Shown: positions 37,800 through 50,905 of the stretch, piece by piece | How positions within the stretch are numbered: position 1 is the stretch's first letter | Layout: each line of letters opens with the position of its first letter | Assembly: GCA_910589415.1 (NCBI GenBank) | Contig: OU342638.1 | Coordinates: forward strand, 558,001 to 622,000 | Origin: Malachius bipustulatus | Lineage: Eukaryota; Arthropoda; Insecta; Coleoptera; Melyridae | Length of the DNA: 64,000 bases | Reading direction: 5' to 3' | Made by a program: the position numbers and the translations under genes | The notes under the pieces: model-generated | Databases searched by the model: none | What the model was told of the DNA's origin: nothing | What the model saw: the letters and a program-made list of their open reading frames with translations, nothing else

Positions 37800-39650
37800 G
37801 CCCACCAATGGCCGCTAGCGTTCATTTTTATTACTTTTATGCAATCCTGGAATCCACACGCCAACTGCGCTAGCGACAAGCACCTGGGCTGCGTTAGCGA
37901 ACCACCAATGACCGTTAGCGGCCCACCAATGGCCGCTAGCGTTCATTTTTATTACTTTTATGCTATCCTGGAATCCACACGCCAACTGCGCTAGCGACAC
38001 GCACTTGGGCTGCGTTAGCGGCCCACCAATGACCGTTAGCGGCCAACCAATGGCCGCTAGCGTTCATTTTTATTACTTTTATGCAATCCTGGAATCCACA
38101 CGCCAACAACGCTAGCGACACGCACCTGGGCTGCATTAGCGGCCCACCAATGACCGTTAGCGGCCAACCAATGGCCGTTAGCGTTCATTTTTCGTTAGCG
38201 GGCAGCAAAAGTGCGCCATTTTTCGTTAGCGGCCCACCAATGGCGTTCATTTTTCGTTAGCGGCCCACCAATGACCGTTAGCGGCCCACCACTGGCCGCT
38301 AGCGTCACGAACTCCGATCATTCTTATTACTTTTATGCAATCCTGGAATCCACACGCCAACAACGCTAGCGACACGCACTTGGGCTGCGTTAGCGGCCCA
38401 CCAATGACCGTTAGCGGCCAACCAATGGCCGCTAGCGTTCATTTTTATTACTTTTATGCAATCCTGGAATCCACACGCCAACAACGCTAGCGACACGCAC
38501 TTGGGCTGCGTTAGCGGCCCACCAATGACCGTTAGCGGCCAACCAATGGCCGCTAGCGTTCATTTTTATTACTTTTATGCAATCCTGGAATCCACACGCC
38601 AACTGCGCTAGCGACACGCACTTGGGCTGCGTTAGCTGCCCACCAATGACCGTTAGCGGCCCACCAATGGCCGCTAGCGTCGCGATCTCCGTTCATTTTT
38701 ATTACTTTCTTGCAATCCTAGAATCCACACGCCAACTACGCTAGCGACACTCACTTTTCTGCGTTAGCGGCTCATAAATGGCCGCTAGCGGCTCATAAAT
38801 GGCCGCTAGCGGCTCACAAATGGCCGCTAGCGTTCATTTTTATTACTTTCATGCAATCCTTGAATCCACAGGCCAACTACGCTAGCGACACGCACTTGGA
38901 CTGCGTTAGCGGCCCACCAATGACCGTTAGCGGCCCACCAATGGCCGCTAGCGTCGCGATCTCCGTTGATTTTTATTACTTTTATGCAATAATGGAATCC
39001 ACACGCCAACTGCGCTAGCATCACGCACTTGGGCTGCGTTAGCGGCCCACCAATGACCGTTAGCGGCCCACCAATGGCCGCTAGCGTCGCGATCTCCGTT
39101 CATTTTTATTACTTTCTTGCAATCCTGGAATCCACACGCCAACTGCGCTAGCGATACTCACTTTGCTGCGTTAGCGGCCCACAAATGACCGTTAGCTGCT
39201 TACCAATGGCCGCTAGCGTTAATTTTTATTACTTTCATGCAATCCTGGAATCCACACGCCAACTGCACTAGCAACACGCACTTGGGCTGCGTTAGCGGCC
39301 CACCAATGACCGTTAGCGGCCCACCAATGGCCGCTAGCGTCGTGATCTCCATTCATTCTTATTACTTTTATGCAATCCTGGAATCCACACGCCAACTACG
39401 CTAGCGACACGCACTTGGGCTGCGTTAGCGGCCCTCCAATGACAGTTAGCGGCCCACCAATGGCCGCTAGCGTTTATTTTTATTACTTTCATGCAATCCT
39501 GGAATCCACACGCCAACTGCACTAGCGACACGTACTTGGGCTGCGTTAGCGGCCCACCAATGACCGTTAGCGGCCCAACAATGGCCGCTAGCGTCGCGAT
39601 CTCCATTCATTCTTATTACTTTTATGCAATCCTGGAATCCACACGCCAAC
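37800..39650. repeat. Block D4, copy 1 (CAACAACGC subfamily)
   Basis: Matches 51.41-53.24 kb. The offset is 13,612 bp before the minisatellite near 38770 and 13,590 bp after 38950. The 22-bp change is one 21-bp minisatellite copy (three here, two there) plus a 1-bp deletion in the other copy. Parts also match 58.35-58.98 kb and 59.11-59.79 kb (the latter at 21,298 bp). Private variants: CCACAGGCC, CTAGCATCACG, GTTAGCTGCTTACC and GTCGTGATC. Confidence 0.82.
38316..38557. repeat. Representative A121 core units (two in tandem)
   Basis: Two consecutive 121-bp units, 38316-38436 and 38437-38557. They match the 133-bp unit except that the 12-bp box GTCGCGATCTCC is absent, so the unit passes directly from GCCGCTAGC into GTTCATTTTT. 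Both carry the variant CCAACAACGC in place of CCAACTGCGC and CCAACC in the second sub-repeat, a subfamily concentrated near 22, 38, 52 and 59-63 kb. The clean presence or absence of 12 bp is the main length polymorphism of the core unit. Confidence 0.95.
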
Positions 39651-39820
39651 TAAGCTAGCGACACGCACTTGGGCTGCGTTAGCGGCCCACCAATTGCCAC
39701 TAGCATTCATTTTTCGTTAGCGGGCAGCAAAAGTGCGCCATTTTTCGTTAGCGGCCCACCAATGGCGTTCATTTTTCGTTAGCGGCCCACCAATGACCGT
39801 TAGCGGCCCACCACTGGCCG

Positions 39821-39826
39821 CTAGCG
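39821..39826. other. Empty insertion site paralogous to the transposon locus
   Basis: GCTAGC within CCACTGGCCGCTAGCGTCGC. Left of it the sequence matches the left transposon flank at an offset of 14,390 bp. Right of it, it matches the right flank at 12,772 bp. The difference is 1,618 bp, the element plus one TA. The flanks share private variants such as GGGCTGAGTTAGC and TTCATTTTCATTAC, so this is the true counterpart and not just any satellite unit. Confidence 0.92.
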
Positions 39827-41857
39827 TCGCGAACTCCGATCATTCTTATTACTTTTATGCAATCCTGGAATCCACACGCCAACAACGCTAGCGACACGCA
39901 CTTGGGCTGAGTTAGCGGCCCACCAATGACCGTTAGCGGCCAACCAATGGCCGCTAGCGTTCATTTTCATTACTTTTATGCAATAATGGAATCCACACGC
40001 CAACTGCGCTAGCGTCACGCACTTGGGCTGCGTTAGCGGCCCACCAATGACCGTTAGCGGCCCACCAATGGCCGCTAGCGTCGCGATCTCCGTTCATTTT
40101 TATTACTTTCTTGCAATCCTGGAATCCACACGCCAACTGCGCTAGCGATACTCACTTTGCTGCGTTAGCGGCCCACCAATGACCGTTAGCGGCTTACCAA
40201 TGGCCGCTAGCGTTAATTTTTATTACTTTCATGCAATTCTGGAATTCACACGCCAACTGCACTAGCAACACGCACTTGGGCTGCGTTAGCGGCCCACCAA
40301 TGACCGTTAGCGGCCCTCCAATGGCCGCTAGCGCCGCGATCTCCATTCATTCTTATTACTTTTATGCAATCCTGGAATCCACACGCCAACTACGCTAGCG
40401 ACACGCACTTGGGCTGCGTTAGCGGCCCACCAATGACAGTTAGCGGCCCACCAATGGCCGCTAGCGTACATTTTTATTTCTTTTATGCAATCCTGGAATC
40501 CACACGCCAACTGCGCTAGCGACACGCACTTGGGCTGCGTTAGCGGCCCACCAATGACCGTTAGCGGCCCACCAATGGCCGCTAGCGTCGCGATCTCTGT
40601 TAATTTTTATTACTTTCTTGCAATCCTAGAATCCACACGCCAACTACGCTAGCGACACTCACTTTTCTGCGTTAGCGGCTCATAAATGGCAGCTAGCGGC
40701 TCACAAATGGCCGCTAGCGTTCATTATTATTACTTTCATGCAATCCTTGAATCCACACGCCAACTACGCTAGCGACACGCACTTGGACTGCGTTAGCGGC
40801 CCACCAATGACCGTTAGCGGCCCACCAATGGCCGCTAGCGTCGCGATCTCCGTTGATTTTTATTACTTTTATGCAATAATGGAATCCACACGCCAACTGC
40901 GCTAGCGTCACGCACTTGAGCTGCGTTAGCGGCCCACCAATGACCGTTAGCGGCCCACCAATGGCCGCTAGCGTCGCGATCTCCGTTCATTTTTATTACT
41001 TTCTTGCAATCCTGGAATCCACACGCCAATTGCGCTAGCGATACTCACTTTGCTGCGTTAGCGGCCCACCAATGACCGTTAGCGGCTTACCAATGGCCGC
41101 TAGCGTTAATTTTTATTACTTTCATGCAATCCTGGAATCCACACGCCAACTGCACTAGCAACACGCACTTGGGCTGCGTTAGCGGCCCACCAATGACCGT
41201 TAGCGGCCCACCAATGGCCGCTAGCGTCGCGATCTCCATTCATTTTTATTACTTTTATGCAATCCTGGAATCCACACGCCAACTGCGCTAGCGACACGCA
41301 CCTGGGCTGCGTTAGCGAAGCACCAATGACCGTTAGCGGCCCACCAATGGCCGCTAGCGTCGCGATCTCCGTTCATTTTTATTACTTTTATGCAATCCTG
41401 GAATCCACACGCCAACTGCGCTAGCGATACGCACCTGGGCTGCGTTAGCGAAGCACCAATGACCGTTAGCGGCCCAACAATGGCCGCTAGCGTCGCGATC
41501 TCCGTTCATTTTTATTACTTTCCTGCAATCCTGGAATCCACACGCCAACTGCGCTAGCGATACTCACTTTGCTGCGTTAGCGGCCCACCAATGACCGTTA
41601 GCGGCTTACCAATGTCCGCTAGCGGTAATTTTTATTACTTTCATGCAATCCTGGAATCCACACGCCAACTGCGCTAGCGACACGCACTTGGGCTGCGTTA
41701 GCGGCCCACCAATGACCGTAAGCGGCCCACCAATGGCCGCTAGCGTCGCGATCTCCGTTCATTTTTATTACTTTTATGCAATCCTGTAATCCACACGCCA
41801 ACTGCGCTAGCGACACGCACTTGGGCTGCGTTAGCGAACCACCAATGACCGTTAGCG
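39824..41857. repeat. Duplicated block D2, transposon-free copy
   Basis: Counterpart of 27052-29085. Continuing right, it carries an ordinary A-B dimer where the other copy jumps to CCCTCCAATGGCCGCTAGCG near 29085. This marks the block edge as an in-phase switch between satellite units. Confidence 0.88.
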
Positions 41858-41993
41858 GCCCACCAATTGCCACTAGCAATTATTTTTCGTTAGCGGGCAG
41901 CAAAAGTGCGCCATTTTTCGTTAGCGGCCCACCAATGGCGTTTATTTTTCGTTAGCGGCCCACCAATGACCGTTAGCGGCCCATCACTGGCCG

Positions 41994-42493
41994 CTAGCGT
42001 CGCGAACTCCGTTCATTCTTATTACTTTTATGCAATCCTGGAATCCACATGCCAACTGCGCTAGCGACACGCACTTGGGCTGCGTTAGCGAACCACCAAT
42101 GACCGTTAGCGGCCCACCAATGGCCGCTAGCGTTCATTTTTATTACTTTTATGCAGTCCTGGAATCCACACGCCAACTGCGCTAGCGACACGCACTTGGG
42201 CTGCGTTAGCGGCCCACCAATGACCGTTAGCGGCCCACCAATTGCCACTAGCATTTATTTTTCGTTAGCGGACAGCAAAAGTGCGCCATTTTTCGTTAGC
42301 GGCCCACCAATGGCGTTAATTTTTCGTTAGCGGCCCACCAATGACCGTTAGCGGCCCATCACTGGCCGCTAGCGTCGCGAACTCCGTTCATTCTTATTAC
42401 TTTTATGCAATCCTGGAATCCACATGCCAACTGCGCTAGCGACACGCACTTGGGCTGCGTTAGCGAACCACCAATGACCGTTAGCGGCCCACC
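41994..42493. repeat. Local 375-bp duplication
   Basis: The segment beginning GTCGCGAACTCCGTTCATTC, with its private CCACATGCC variant, at 41994 is repeated at 42369, exactly 375 bp on. 375 bp equals one 254-bp A-B dimer plus one 121-bp unit, so this is a whole-unit tandem duplication. The B unit between the copies has GGACAGC for GGGCAGC and GGCGTTAATTT for GGCGTTCATTT or TTTATTT. Confidence 0.8.
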
Positions 42494-42778
42494 AATGGCC
42501 GCTAGCGTTCATTTTTATTACTTTGATGCAATCCTGGAATCCACACGCCAACTGCGCTAGCGACACGCACTCGGGCTGCGTTAGCTGCCCACCAATGACC
42601 GTTAGCGGCTCACCAATGGCCGCTAGCGTCGCGATCTCCGTTCATTTTTATTACTTTCTTGCAATCCTAGAATCCACAAGCCAACTACGCTAGCGACACT
42701 CACTTTTCTGCGTTAGCGGCTCATAAATGGCCGCTAGCGGCTCACAAATGGCCGCTAGCGGCTCAAAAATGGCTGCTA

Positions 42779-45700
42779 GTGGTCATTTTTATTACTTTCA
42801 TGCAATCCTTGAATCCACACGCCAACTACGCTAGCGACACGCACTTGGACTGCGTTAGCGGCCCACCAATGACCGTTAGCGGCCCACCAATGGCCGCTAG
42901 CGTCGCGATCTCCGTTGATTTTTTATACTTTTATGCAATAATGGAATCCACACGCCAACTGCGCTAGCGTCACGCACTTGGGCTGCGTTAGCGGCCCACC
43001 AATGACCGTTAGCGGCCCACCAATGGCCGCTAGCGTCGCGATCTCCGTTCATTTTTATTACTTTCTTGCAATCCTGGAATCCACACGCCAACTGCGCTAG
43101 CGATACTCACTTTGCTGCGTTAGCGGCCCACCAATGACCTTTAGCGGCTTACCAATGGCCGCTAGCGTTAATTTTTATTACTTTCATGCAATCCTGGAAT
43201 TCACACGCCAACTGCACTAGCAACACGCACTTGGGCTGCGTTAGCGGCCCACCAATGACCGTTAGCGGCCCACCAATGGCCGCTAGCGTCGCGATCTCCA
43301 TTCATTCTTATTACTTTTATGCAATCCTGGAATCCACACGCCAACTACGCTAGCGACACGCACTTGGGCTGCGTTAGCGGCCCTCCAATGACAGTTAGCG
43401 GCCCACCAATGGCCGCTAGCGTTTATTTTTATTACTTTCATGCAATCCTGGAATCCACACGCCAACTGCACTAGCAACACGCACTTGGGCTGCGTTAGCG
43501 GCCCACCAATGACCGTTAGCGGCCCACCAATGGCCGCTAGCGTCGCGATCTCCATTCATTTTTATTACTTTTATGCAATCCTGGAATCCACACGCCAACT
43601 GCGCTAGCGACACGCACCTGGGCTGCGTTAGCGAAGCACCAATGACCGTTAGCGGCCCACCAATGACCGCTAGCGTAGCGATCTCCGTTCATTTTTATTA
43701 CTTTTATGCAATCCTGGAATCGACACGCCAACTGCGCTAGCGACACGCACCTGGGCTGCGTTAGCGAAGCACCAATGACCGTTAGCGGCCCACCAATGAC
43801 CGTTAGCGGCTTACCAATGTCCGCTAGCGTTAATTTTTATTACTTTCATGCAATCCTGGAATCCACACGCCAACTGCACTAGCAACATGCACTTGGGCTG
43901 CGTTAGCGGCCCACCAATGACCGTTAGCGGCCCACCAATGGCCGCTAGCGTCGCGATCTCCATTCATTTCTATTACTTTCTTGCAATCCTAGAATCCACA
44001 CGCCAACTACGCTAGCGACACTCACTTTTCTGCGTTAGCGGCTCATAAATGGCCGCTAGCGGCTCACAAATGGCCGCTAGCGGCTCACAAATGGCTGCTA
44101 GCGTTCATTTTTATAACTTTGATGCAATCCTTGAATCCACACGCCAACTGCGCTAGCGACACGCACTTGGGTTGCGTTAGCGGCCCACCAATGACCGTTA
44201 GCGGCCCACCAATGGTCGCTAGCGTCGCGATCTCCATTGATTTTTATTACTTTTATGCAATAATGGAATCTATAGCGTCGCGATCTCCGTTCATTTTTAT
44301 TACTTTCTTGCAATCCTAGAATCCACACGTCAACTACGCTAGCGATACTCACTTTGCTGCGTTAGCGGCCCACCAATGACCGTTAGCGGCTTACCAATGT
44401 CCGCTAGCGTTAATTTTTATTACTTTCATGCAATCCTGGAATCCACACGCCAACTGCACTAGCAACACGCACTTGGGCTGCGTTAGCGGCCCACCAATGA
44501 CAGTTAGCGTCCCACCAATGGCCGCTAGCGTACATTTTTATTACTTTTAGGCAATCCTGGAATCCACACGCCAACTGCGCTAGCGACACGCACTTGGGCT
44601 GCGTTAGCGGCCCACCAATGACAGTTAGCGGCCTACACATATGGCCGCTAGGGGCACACAAATGGCCGCTAGCGTTCATTTTTATTACTTTCATGCAATC
44701 CTGGAATCCACACGCCAACTGCGCTAGCGACACGCACTTGGGCTGCGTTTGCGGCCCACCAATGACCGTAAGCGGCCCACCAATGGCCGCTAGCGTCGCG
44801 ATCTCCGTTCATTTTTATTACTTTTATGCAATCCTGTAATCCACACGCCAACTGCGCTAGCGACACGCACTTGGGCTGCGTTAGCGAACCACCAATGACC
44901 GTTAGCGGCCCACCAATTGCCACTAGCAATTATTTTTCGTTAGCGGGCAGCAAAAGTGCGCCATTTTTCGTTAGCGGCCCACCAATGGCGTTTATTTTTC
45001 GTTAGCGGCCCACCAATGACCGTTAGCGGCCCATCACTGGCCGCTAGCGTCGCGAACTCCGTTCATTCTTATTACTTTTATGCAATCCTGGAATCCACAC
45101 GCCAACTGCGCTAGCGACACGCACTTGGGCTGCGTTAGCGAACCACCAATGACCGTTAGCGGCCCACCAATGACCGCTAGCGTTCATTTTTATTACTTTT
45201 ATGCAGTCCTGGAATCCACACGCCAACTGCGCTAGCGACACGCACTTGGGCTGCGTTAGCGGCCCACCAATGACCGTTAGCGGCCCACCAATTGCCACTA
45301 GCATTCATTTTTCGTTAGCGGGCAGCAAAAGTGCGCCATTTTTCGTTAGCGGCCCACCAATGGCGTTCATTTTTCGTTAGCGGCCCACCAATGACCGTTA
45401 GCGGCCCACCACTGGCCGCTAGCGTCGCGAACTCCGTTCATTTTTATTACTTTGATGCAATCCTGGAATCCACACGCCAACTGCGCTAGCGACACGCACT
45501 CGGGCTGCGTTAGCTGCCCACCAATGACCGTTAGCGGCTCACCAATGGCCGCTAGCGTCGCGATCTCCGTTCATTTTTATTACTTTCTTGCAATCCTAGA
45601 ATCCACACGCCAACTACGCTAGCGACACTCACTTTTCTGCGTTAGCGGCTCATAAATGGCCGCTAGCGGCTCACAAATGGCCGCTAGCGGCTCAAAAATG

Positions 45701-46542
45701 GCCGCTAGCGGTCATTTTTATTACTTTCATGCAATCCTTGAATCCACACGCCAACTACGCTAGCGACACGCACTTGGACTGCGTTAGCGGCCCACCAATG
45801 ACCGTTAGCGGCCTACCAATGGCCGCTAGCGTCGCGATCTCCGTTGATTTTTATTACTTTTATGCAATAATGGAATCCACACGCCAACTGCGCTAGCGTC
45901 ACGCACTTGGGCCGCGTTAGCGGCCCACCAATGACCGTTAGCGGCCCACCAATGGACGCTAGCGTCGCGATCTCCGTTCATTTTTATTACTTTCTTGCAA
46001 TCCTGGAATCCACACGCCAACTGCGCTAGCGATACTCACTTTGCTGCGTTAGCGGCCCACCAATGACCGTTAGCGGCTTACCAATGGCCGCTAGCGTTAA
46101 TTTTTATTACTTTCATGCAATCCTGGAATTCACACGCCAACTGCACTAGCAACACGCACTTGGGCTGCGTTAGCGGCCCACCAATGACCGTTAGCGGCCC
46201 TCCAATGGCCGCTAGCGTCGCGATCTCCATTCATTCTTATTACTTTTATGCAATCCTGGAATCCACACGCCAACTACGCTAGCGACACGCACTTGGGCTG
46301 CGTTAGCGGCCCTCCAATGACAGTTAGCGGCCCACCAATGGCCGCTAGCGTTTATTTTTATTACTTTCATGCAATCCTGGAATCCACACGCCAACTGAAC
46401 TAGCAACACGCACTTGGGCTGCGTTAGCGGCCCACCAATGACCGTTAGCGGCCCACCAATGGCCGCTAGCGTCGCGATCTCCATTCATTTTTATTACTTT
46501 TATGCAATCCTGGAATCCACACGCCAACTGCGCTAGCGACAC
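42779..46542. repeat. Large block D3, copy 2
   Basis: Same order of units as 33741-37504. Private differences include TTATAACTTTGATGC near 44112, TGCGTTTGCGGCC near 44745 and CCAACTGAACTAGC near 46393. The copy runs on to about 46.7 kb, then switches to the B-unit lead-in of copy 3. Confidence 0.85.
44224..44276. repeat. Truncated 53-bp core unit, copy 7
   Basis: Same junction and flanks, 9,038 bp after copy 6, within the large block repeated at 33.7, 42.8 and 47.1 kb. Confidence 0.93.
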
Positions 46543-47141
46543 GCACCTGGGCTGCGTTAGCGAAGCACCAATGACCGTTAGCGGCCCACCAATGGCCGCT
46601 AGCGTCGCGATCTCCGTTCATTTTTATTACTTTTATGCAATCCTGGAATCCACACGCCAACTGCGCTAGCGACACGCACCTGGGCTGCGTTAGCGGCCCA
46701 CCAATGACCGTTAGCGGCCCACCAATTGCCACTAGCATTTATTTTTCGTAAGCGGGCAGCAAAAGTGCGCCATTTTTCGTTAGCGGCCCACCAATGGCGT
46801 TCATTTTTCGTTAGCGGCCCACCAATGACCGTTAGCGGCTCACCACTGGCCGCTAGCGTCGCGAACTCCGTTCATTTTTATCACTTTGATGCAATCCTGG
46901 AATCCACACGCCAACTGCGCTAGCGACACGCACTCGGGCTGCGTTAGCTGCCCACCAATGACCGTTAGCGGCTCACCAATGGCCGCTAGCGTCGCGATCT
47001 CCGTTCATTTTTATTACTTTCTTGCAATCATAGAATCCACACGCCAACTACGCTAGCGACACTCACTTTTCTGCGTTAGCGGCTCATAAATGGCCGCTAG
47101 CGGCTCACAAATGGCCGCTAGCGGCTCAAAAATGGCTGCTA

Positions 47142-50100
47142 GTGGTCATTTTTATTACTTTCATGCAATCCTTGAATCCACACGCCAACTACGCTAGCGA
47201 CACGCACTTGGACTGCGTTAGCGGCCCACCAATGACCGTTAGCGGCCCACCAATGGCCGCTAGCGTCGCGATCTCCGTTGATTTTTTATACTTTTATGCA
47301 ATAATGGAATCCACACGCCAACTGCGCTAGCGTCACGCACTTGGGCTGCGTTAGCGGCCCACCAATGACCGTTAGCGGCCCACCAATGGCCGCTAGCGTC
47401 GCGATCTCCGTTCATTTTTATTACTTTCTTGCAATCCTGGAATCCACACGCCAACTGCGCTAGCGATACTCACTTTGCTGCGTTAGCGGCCCACCAATGA
47501 CCTTTAGCGGCTTACCAATGGCCGCTAGCGTTAATTTTTATTACTTTCATGCAATCCTGGAATTCACACGCCAACTGCACTAGCAACACGCACTTGGGCT
47601 GCGTTAGCGGCCCACCAATGACCGTTAGCGGCCCACCAATGGCCGCTAGCGTCGCGATCTCCATTCATTCTTATTACTTTTATGCAATCCTGGAATCCAC
47701 ACGCCAACTACGCTAGCGACACGCACTTGGGCTGCGTTAGCGGCCCTCCAATGACAGTTAGCGGCCCACCAATGGCCGCTAGCGTTTATTTTTATTACTT
47801 TCATGCAATCCTGGAATCCACACGCCAACTGCACTAGCAACACGCACTTGGGCTGCGTTAGCGGCCCACCAATGACCGTTAGCGGCCCACCAATGGCCGC
47901 TAGCGTCGCGATCTCTATTCATTTTTATTACTTTTATGCAATCCTGGAATCCACACGCCAACTGCGCTAGCGACACGCACCTGGGCTGCGTTAGCGAAGC
48001 ACCAATGACCGTTAGCGGCCCACCAATGACCGCTAGCGTAGCGATCTCCGTTCATTTTTATTACTTTTATGCAATCCTGGAATCGACACGCCAACTGCGC
48101 TAGCGACACGCACCTGGGCTGCGTTAGCGAAGCACCAATGACCGTTAGCGGCCTACCAATGACCGTTAGCGGCTTACCAATGTCCGCTAGCGTTAATTTT
48201 TATTACTTTCATGCAATCCTGGAATCCACACGCCAACTGCACTAGCAACATGCACTTGGGCTGCGTTAGCGGCCCACCAATGACCGTTAGCGGCCCACCA
48301 ATGGCCGCTAGCGTCGCGATCTCCATTCATTTCTATTACTTTCTTGCAATCCTAGAATCCACACGCCAACTACGCTAGCGACACTCACTTTTCTGCGTTA
48401 GCGGCTCATAAATGGCCGCTAGCGGCTCACAAATGGCCGCTAGCGGCTCACAAATGGCTGCTAGCGTTCATTTTTATTACTTTCATGCAATCCTTGAATC
48501 CACACGCCAACTGCGCTAGCGACACGCACTTGGGTTGCGTTAGCGGCCCACCAATGACCGTTAGCGGCCCACCAATGGTCGCTAGCGTCGCGATCTCCAT
48601 TGATTTTTATTACTTTTATGCAATAATGGAATCTATAGCGTCGCGATCTCCGTTCATTTTTATAACTTTCTTGCAATCCTAGAATCCACACGTCAACTAC
48701 GCTAGCGATACTCACTTTGCTGCGTTAGCGGCCCACCAATGACCGTTAGCGGCTTACCAATGTCCGCTAGCGTTAATTTTTATTACTTTCATGCAATCCT
48801 GGAATCCACACGCCAACTGCACTAGCAACACGCACTTGGGCTGCGTTAGCGGCCCACCAATGACAGTTAGCGTCCCACCAATGGCCGCTAGCGTACATTT
48901 TTATTACTTTTAGGCAATCCTGGAATCCACACGCCAACTGCGCTAGCGACACGAACTTGGGCTGCGTTAGCGGCCCACCAATGACAGTTAGCGGCCTACA
49001 CATATGGCCGCTAGGGGCACACAAATGGCCGCTAGCGTTCATTTTTATTACTTTCATGCAATCCTGGAATCCACACGCCAACTGCGCCAGCGACACGCAC
49101 TTGGGCTGCGTTAGCGGCCCACCAATGACCGTAAGCGGCCCACCAATGGCCGCTAGCGTCGCGATCTCCGTTCATTTTTATTACTTTTATGCAATCCTGT
49201 AATCCACACGCCAACTGCGCTAGCGACACGCACTTGGGCTGCGTTAGCGAACCACCAATGACCGTTAGCGGCCCACCAACTGCCACTAGCAATTATTTTT
49301 CGTTAACGGGCAGCAAAAGTGCGCCATTTTTCGTTAGCGGCCCACCAATGGCGTTTATTTTTCGTTAGCGGCCCACCAATGACCGTTAGCGGCCCATCAC
49401 TGGCCGCTAGCGTCGCGAACTCCGTTAATTCTTATTACTTTTATGCAATCCTGGAATCCACACGCCAACTGCGCTAGCGACACGCACTTGGGCTGCGTTA
49501 GCGAACCACCAATGACCGTTAGCGGCCCACCAATGACCGCTAGCGTTCATTTTTATTACTTTTATGCAGTCCTGGAATCCACACGCCAACTGCGCTAGCG
49601 ACACGCACTTGGGCTGCGTTAGCGGCCCACCAATGACCGTTAGCGGCCCACCAATTGTCACTAGCATTTATTTTTCGTTAGCGGGCAGCAAAAGTGCGCC
49701 ATTTTTCGTTAGCGGCCCACCAATGGCGTTCATTTTTCGTTAGCGGCCCACCAATGACCGTTAGCGGCCCACCACTGGCCGCTAGCGTCGCGAACTCCGT
49801 TCATTTTTATTACTTTGATGCAATCCTGGAATCCACACGCCAACTGCGCTAGCGACACGCACTCGGGCTGCGTTAGCTGCCCACCAATGACCGTTAGCGG
49901 CTCACCAATGGCCGCTAGCGTCGCGATCTCCGTTCATTTTTATTACTTTCTTGCAATCCTAGAATCCACACGCCAACTACGCTAGCGACACTCACTTTTC
50001 TGCGTTAGCGGCTCATAAATGGCCGCTAGCGGCTCACAAATGGCCGCTAGCGGCTCAAAAATGGCCGCTAGCGGTCATTTTTATTACTTTCATGCAATCC

Positions 50101-50905
50101 TTGAATCCACACGCCAACTACGCTAGCGACACGCACTTGGACTGCATTAGCGGCCCACCAATGACCGTTAGCGGCCCACCAATGGCCGCTAGCGTCGCGA
50201 TCTCCGTTGATTTTTATTACTTTTATGCAATAATGGAATCCACACGCCAACTGCGCTAGCGTCACGCACTTGGGCTGCGTTAGCGGCCCACCAATGACCG
50301 TTAGCGGCCCACCAATGGACGCTAGCGTCGCGATCTCCGTTCATTTTTATTACTTCCTTGCAATCCTGGAATCCACACGCCAACTGCGCTAGCGATACTC
50401 ACTTTGCTGCGTTAGCGGCCCACCAATGACCGTTAGCGGCTTACCAATGGCCGCTAGCGTTAATTTTTATTACTTTCATGCAATCCTGGAATTCACACGC
50501 CAACTGCACTAGCAACACGCACTTGGGCTGCGTTAGCGGCCCACCAATGACCGTTAGCGGCCCTCCAATGGCCGCTAGCGTCGCGATCTCCATTCATTCT
50601 TATTACTTTTATGCAATCCTGGAATCCACACGCCAACTACGCTAGCGACACGCACTTGGGCTGCGTTAGCGGCCCTCCAATGACAGTTAGCGGCCCACCA
50701 ATGGCCGCTAGCGTTTATTTTTATTACTTTCATGCAATCCTGGAATCCACACGCCAACTGCACTAGCAACACGCACTTGGGCTGCGTTAGCGGCCCACCA
50801 ATGACCGTTAGCGGCCCACCAATGGCCGCTAGCGTCGCGATCTCCATTCATTTTTATTACTTTTATGCAATCCTGGAATCCACACGCCAACTGCGCTAGC
50901 GACAC
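47142..50905. repeat. Large block D3, copy 3
   Basis: Follows copy 2 at 4,363 bp, so copies 2 and 3 are adjacent tandem repeats of a 4.4-kb unit. Private changes include CCAACTGCGCCAGCG near 49085, CCAACTGCCACTAGC near 49278 and TTACTTCCTTGC near 50350. Downstream it continues in parallel with copy 1 (37.5-39.65 kb against 50.9-53.24 kb), apart from one extra 211-bp composite unit here. Confidence 0.85.
48587..48639. repeat. Truncated 53-bp core unit, copy 8
   Basis: Same junction and flanks, 4,363 bp after copy 7, matching the block offset from 42.8 to 47.1 kb. Confidence 0.93.
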
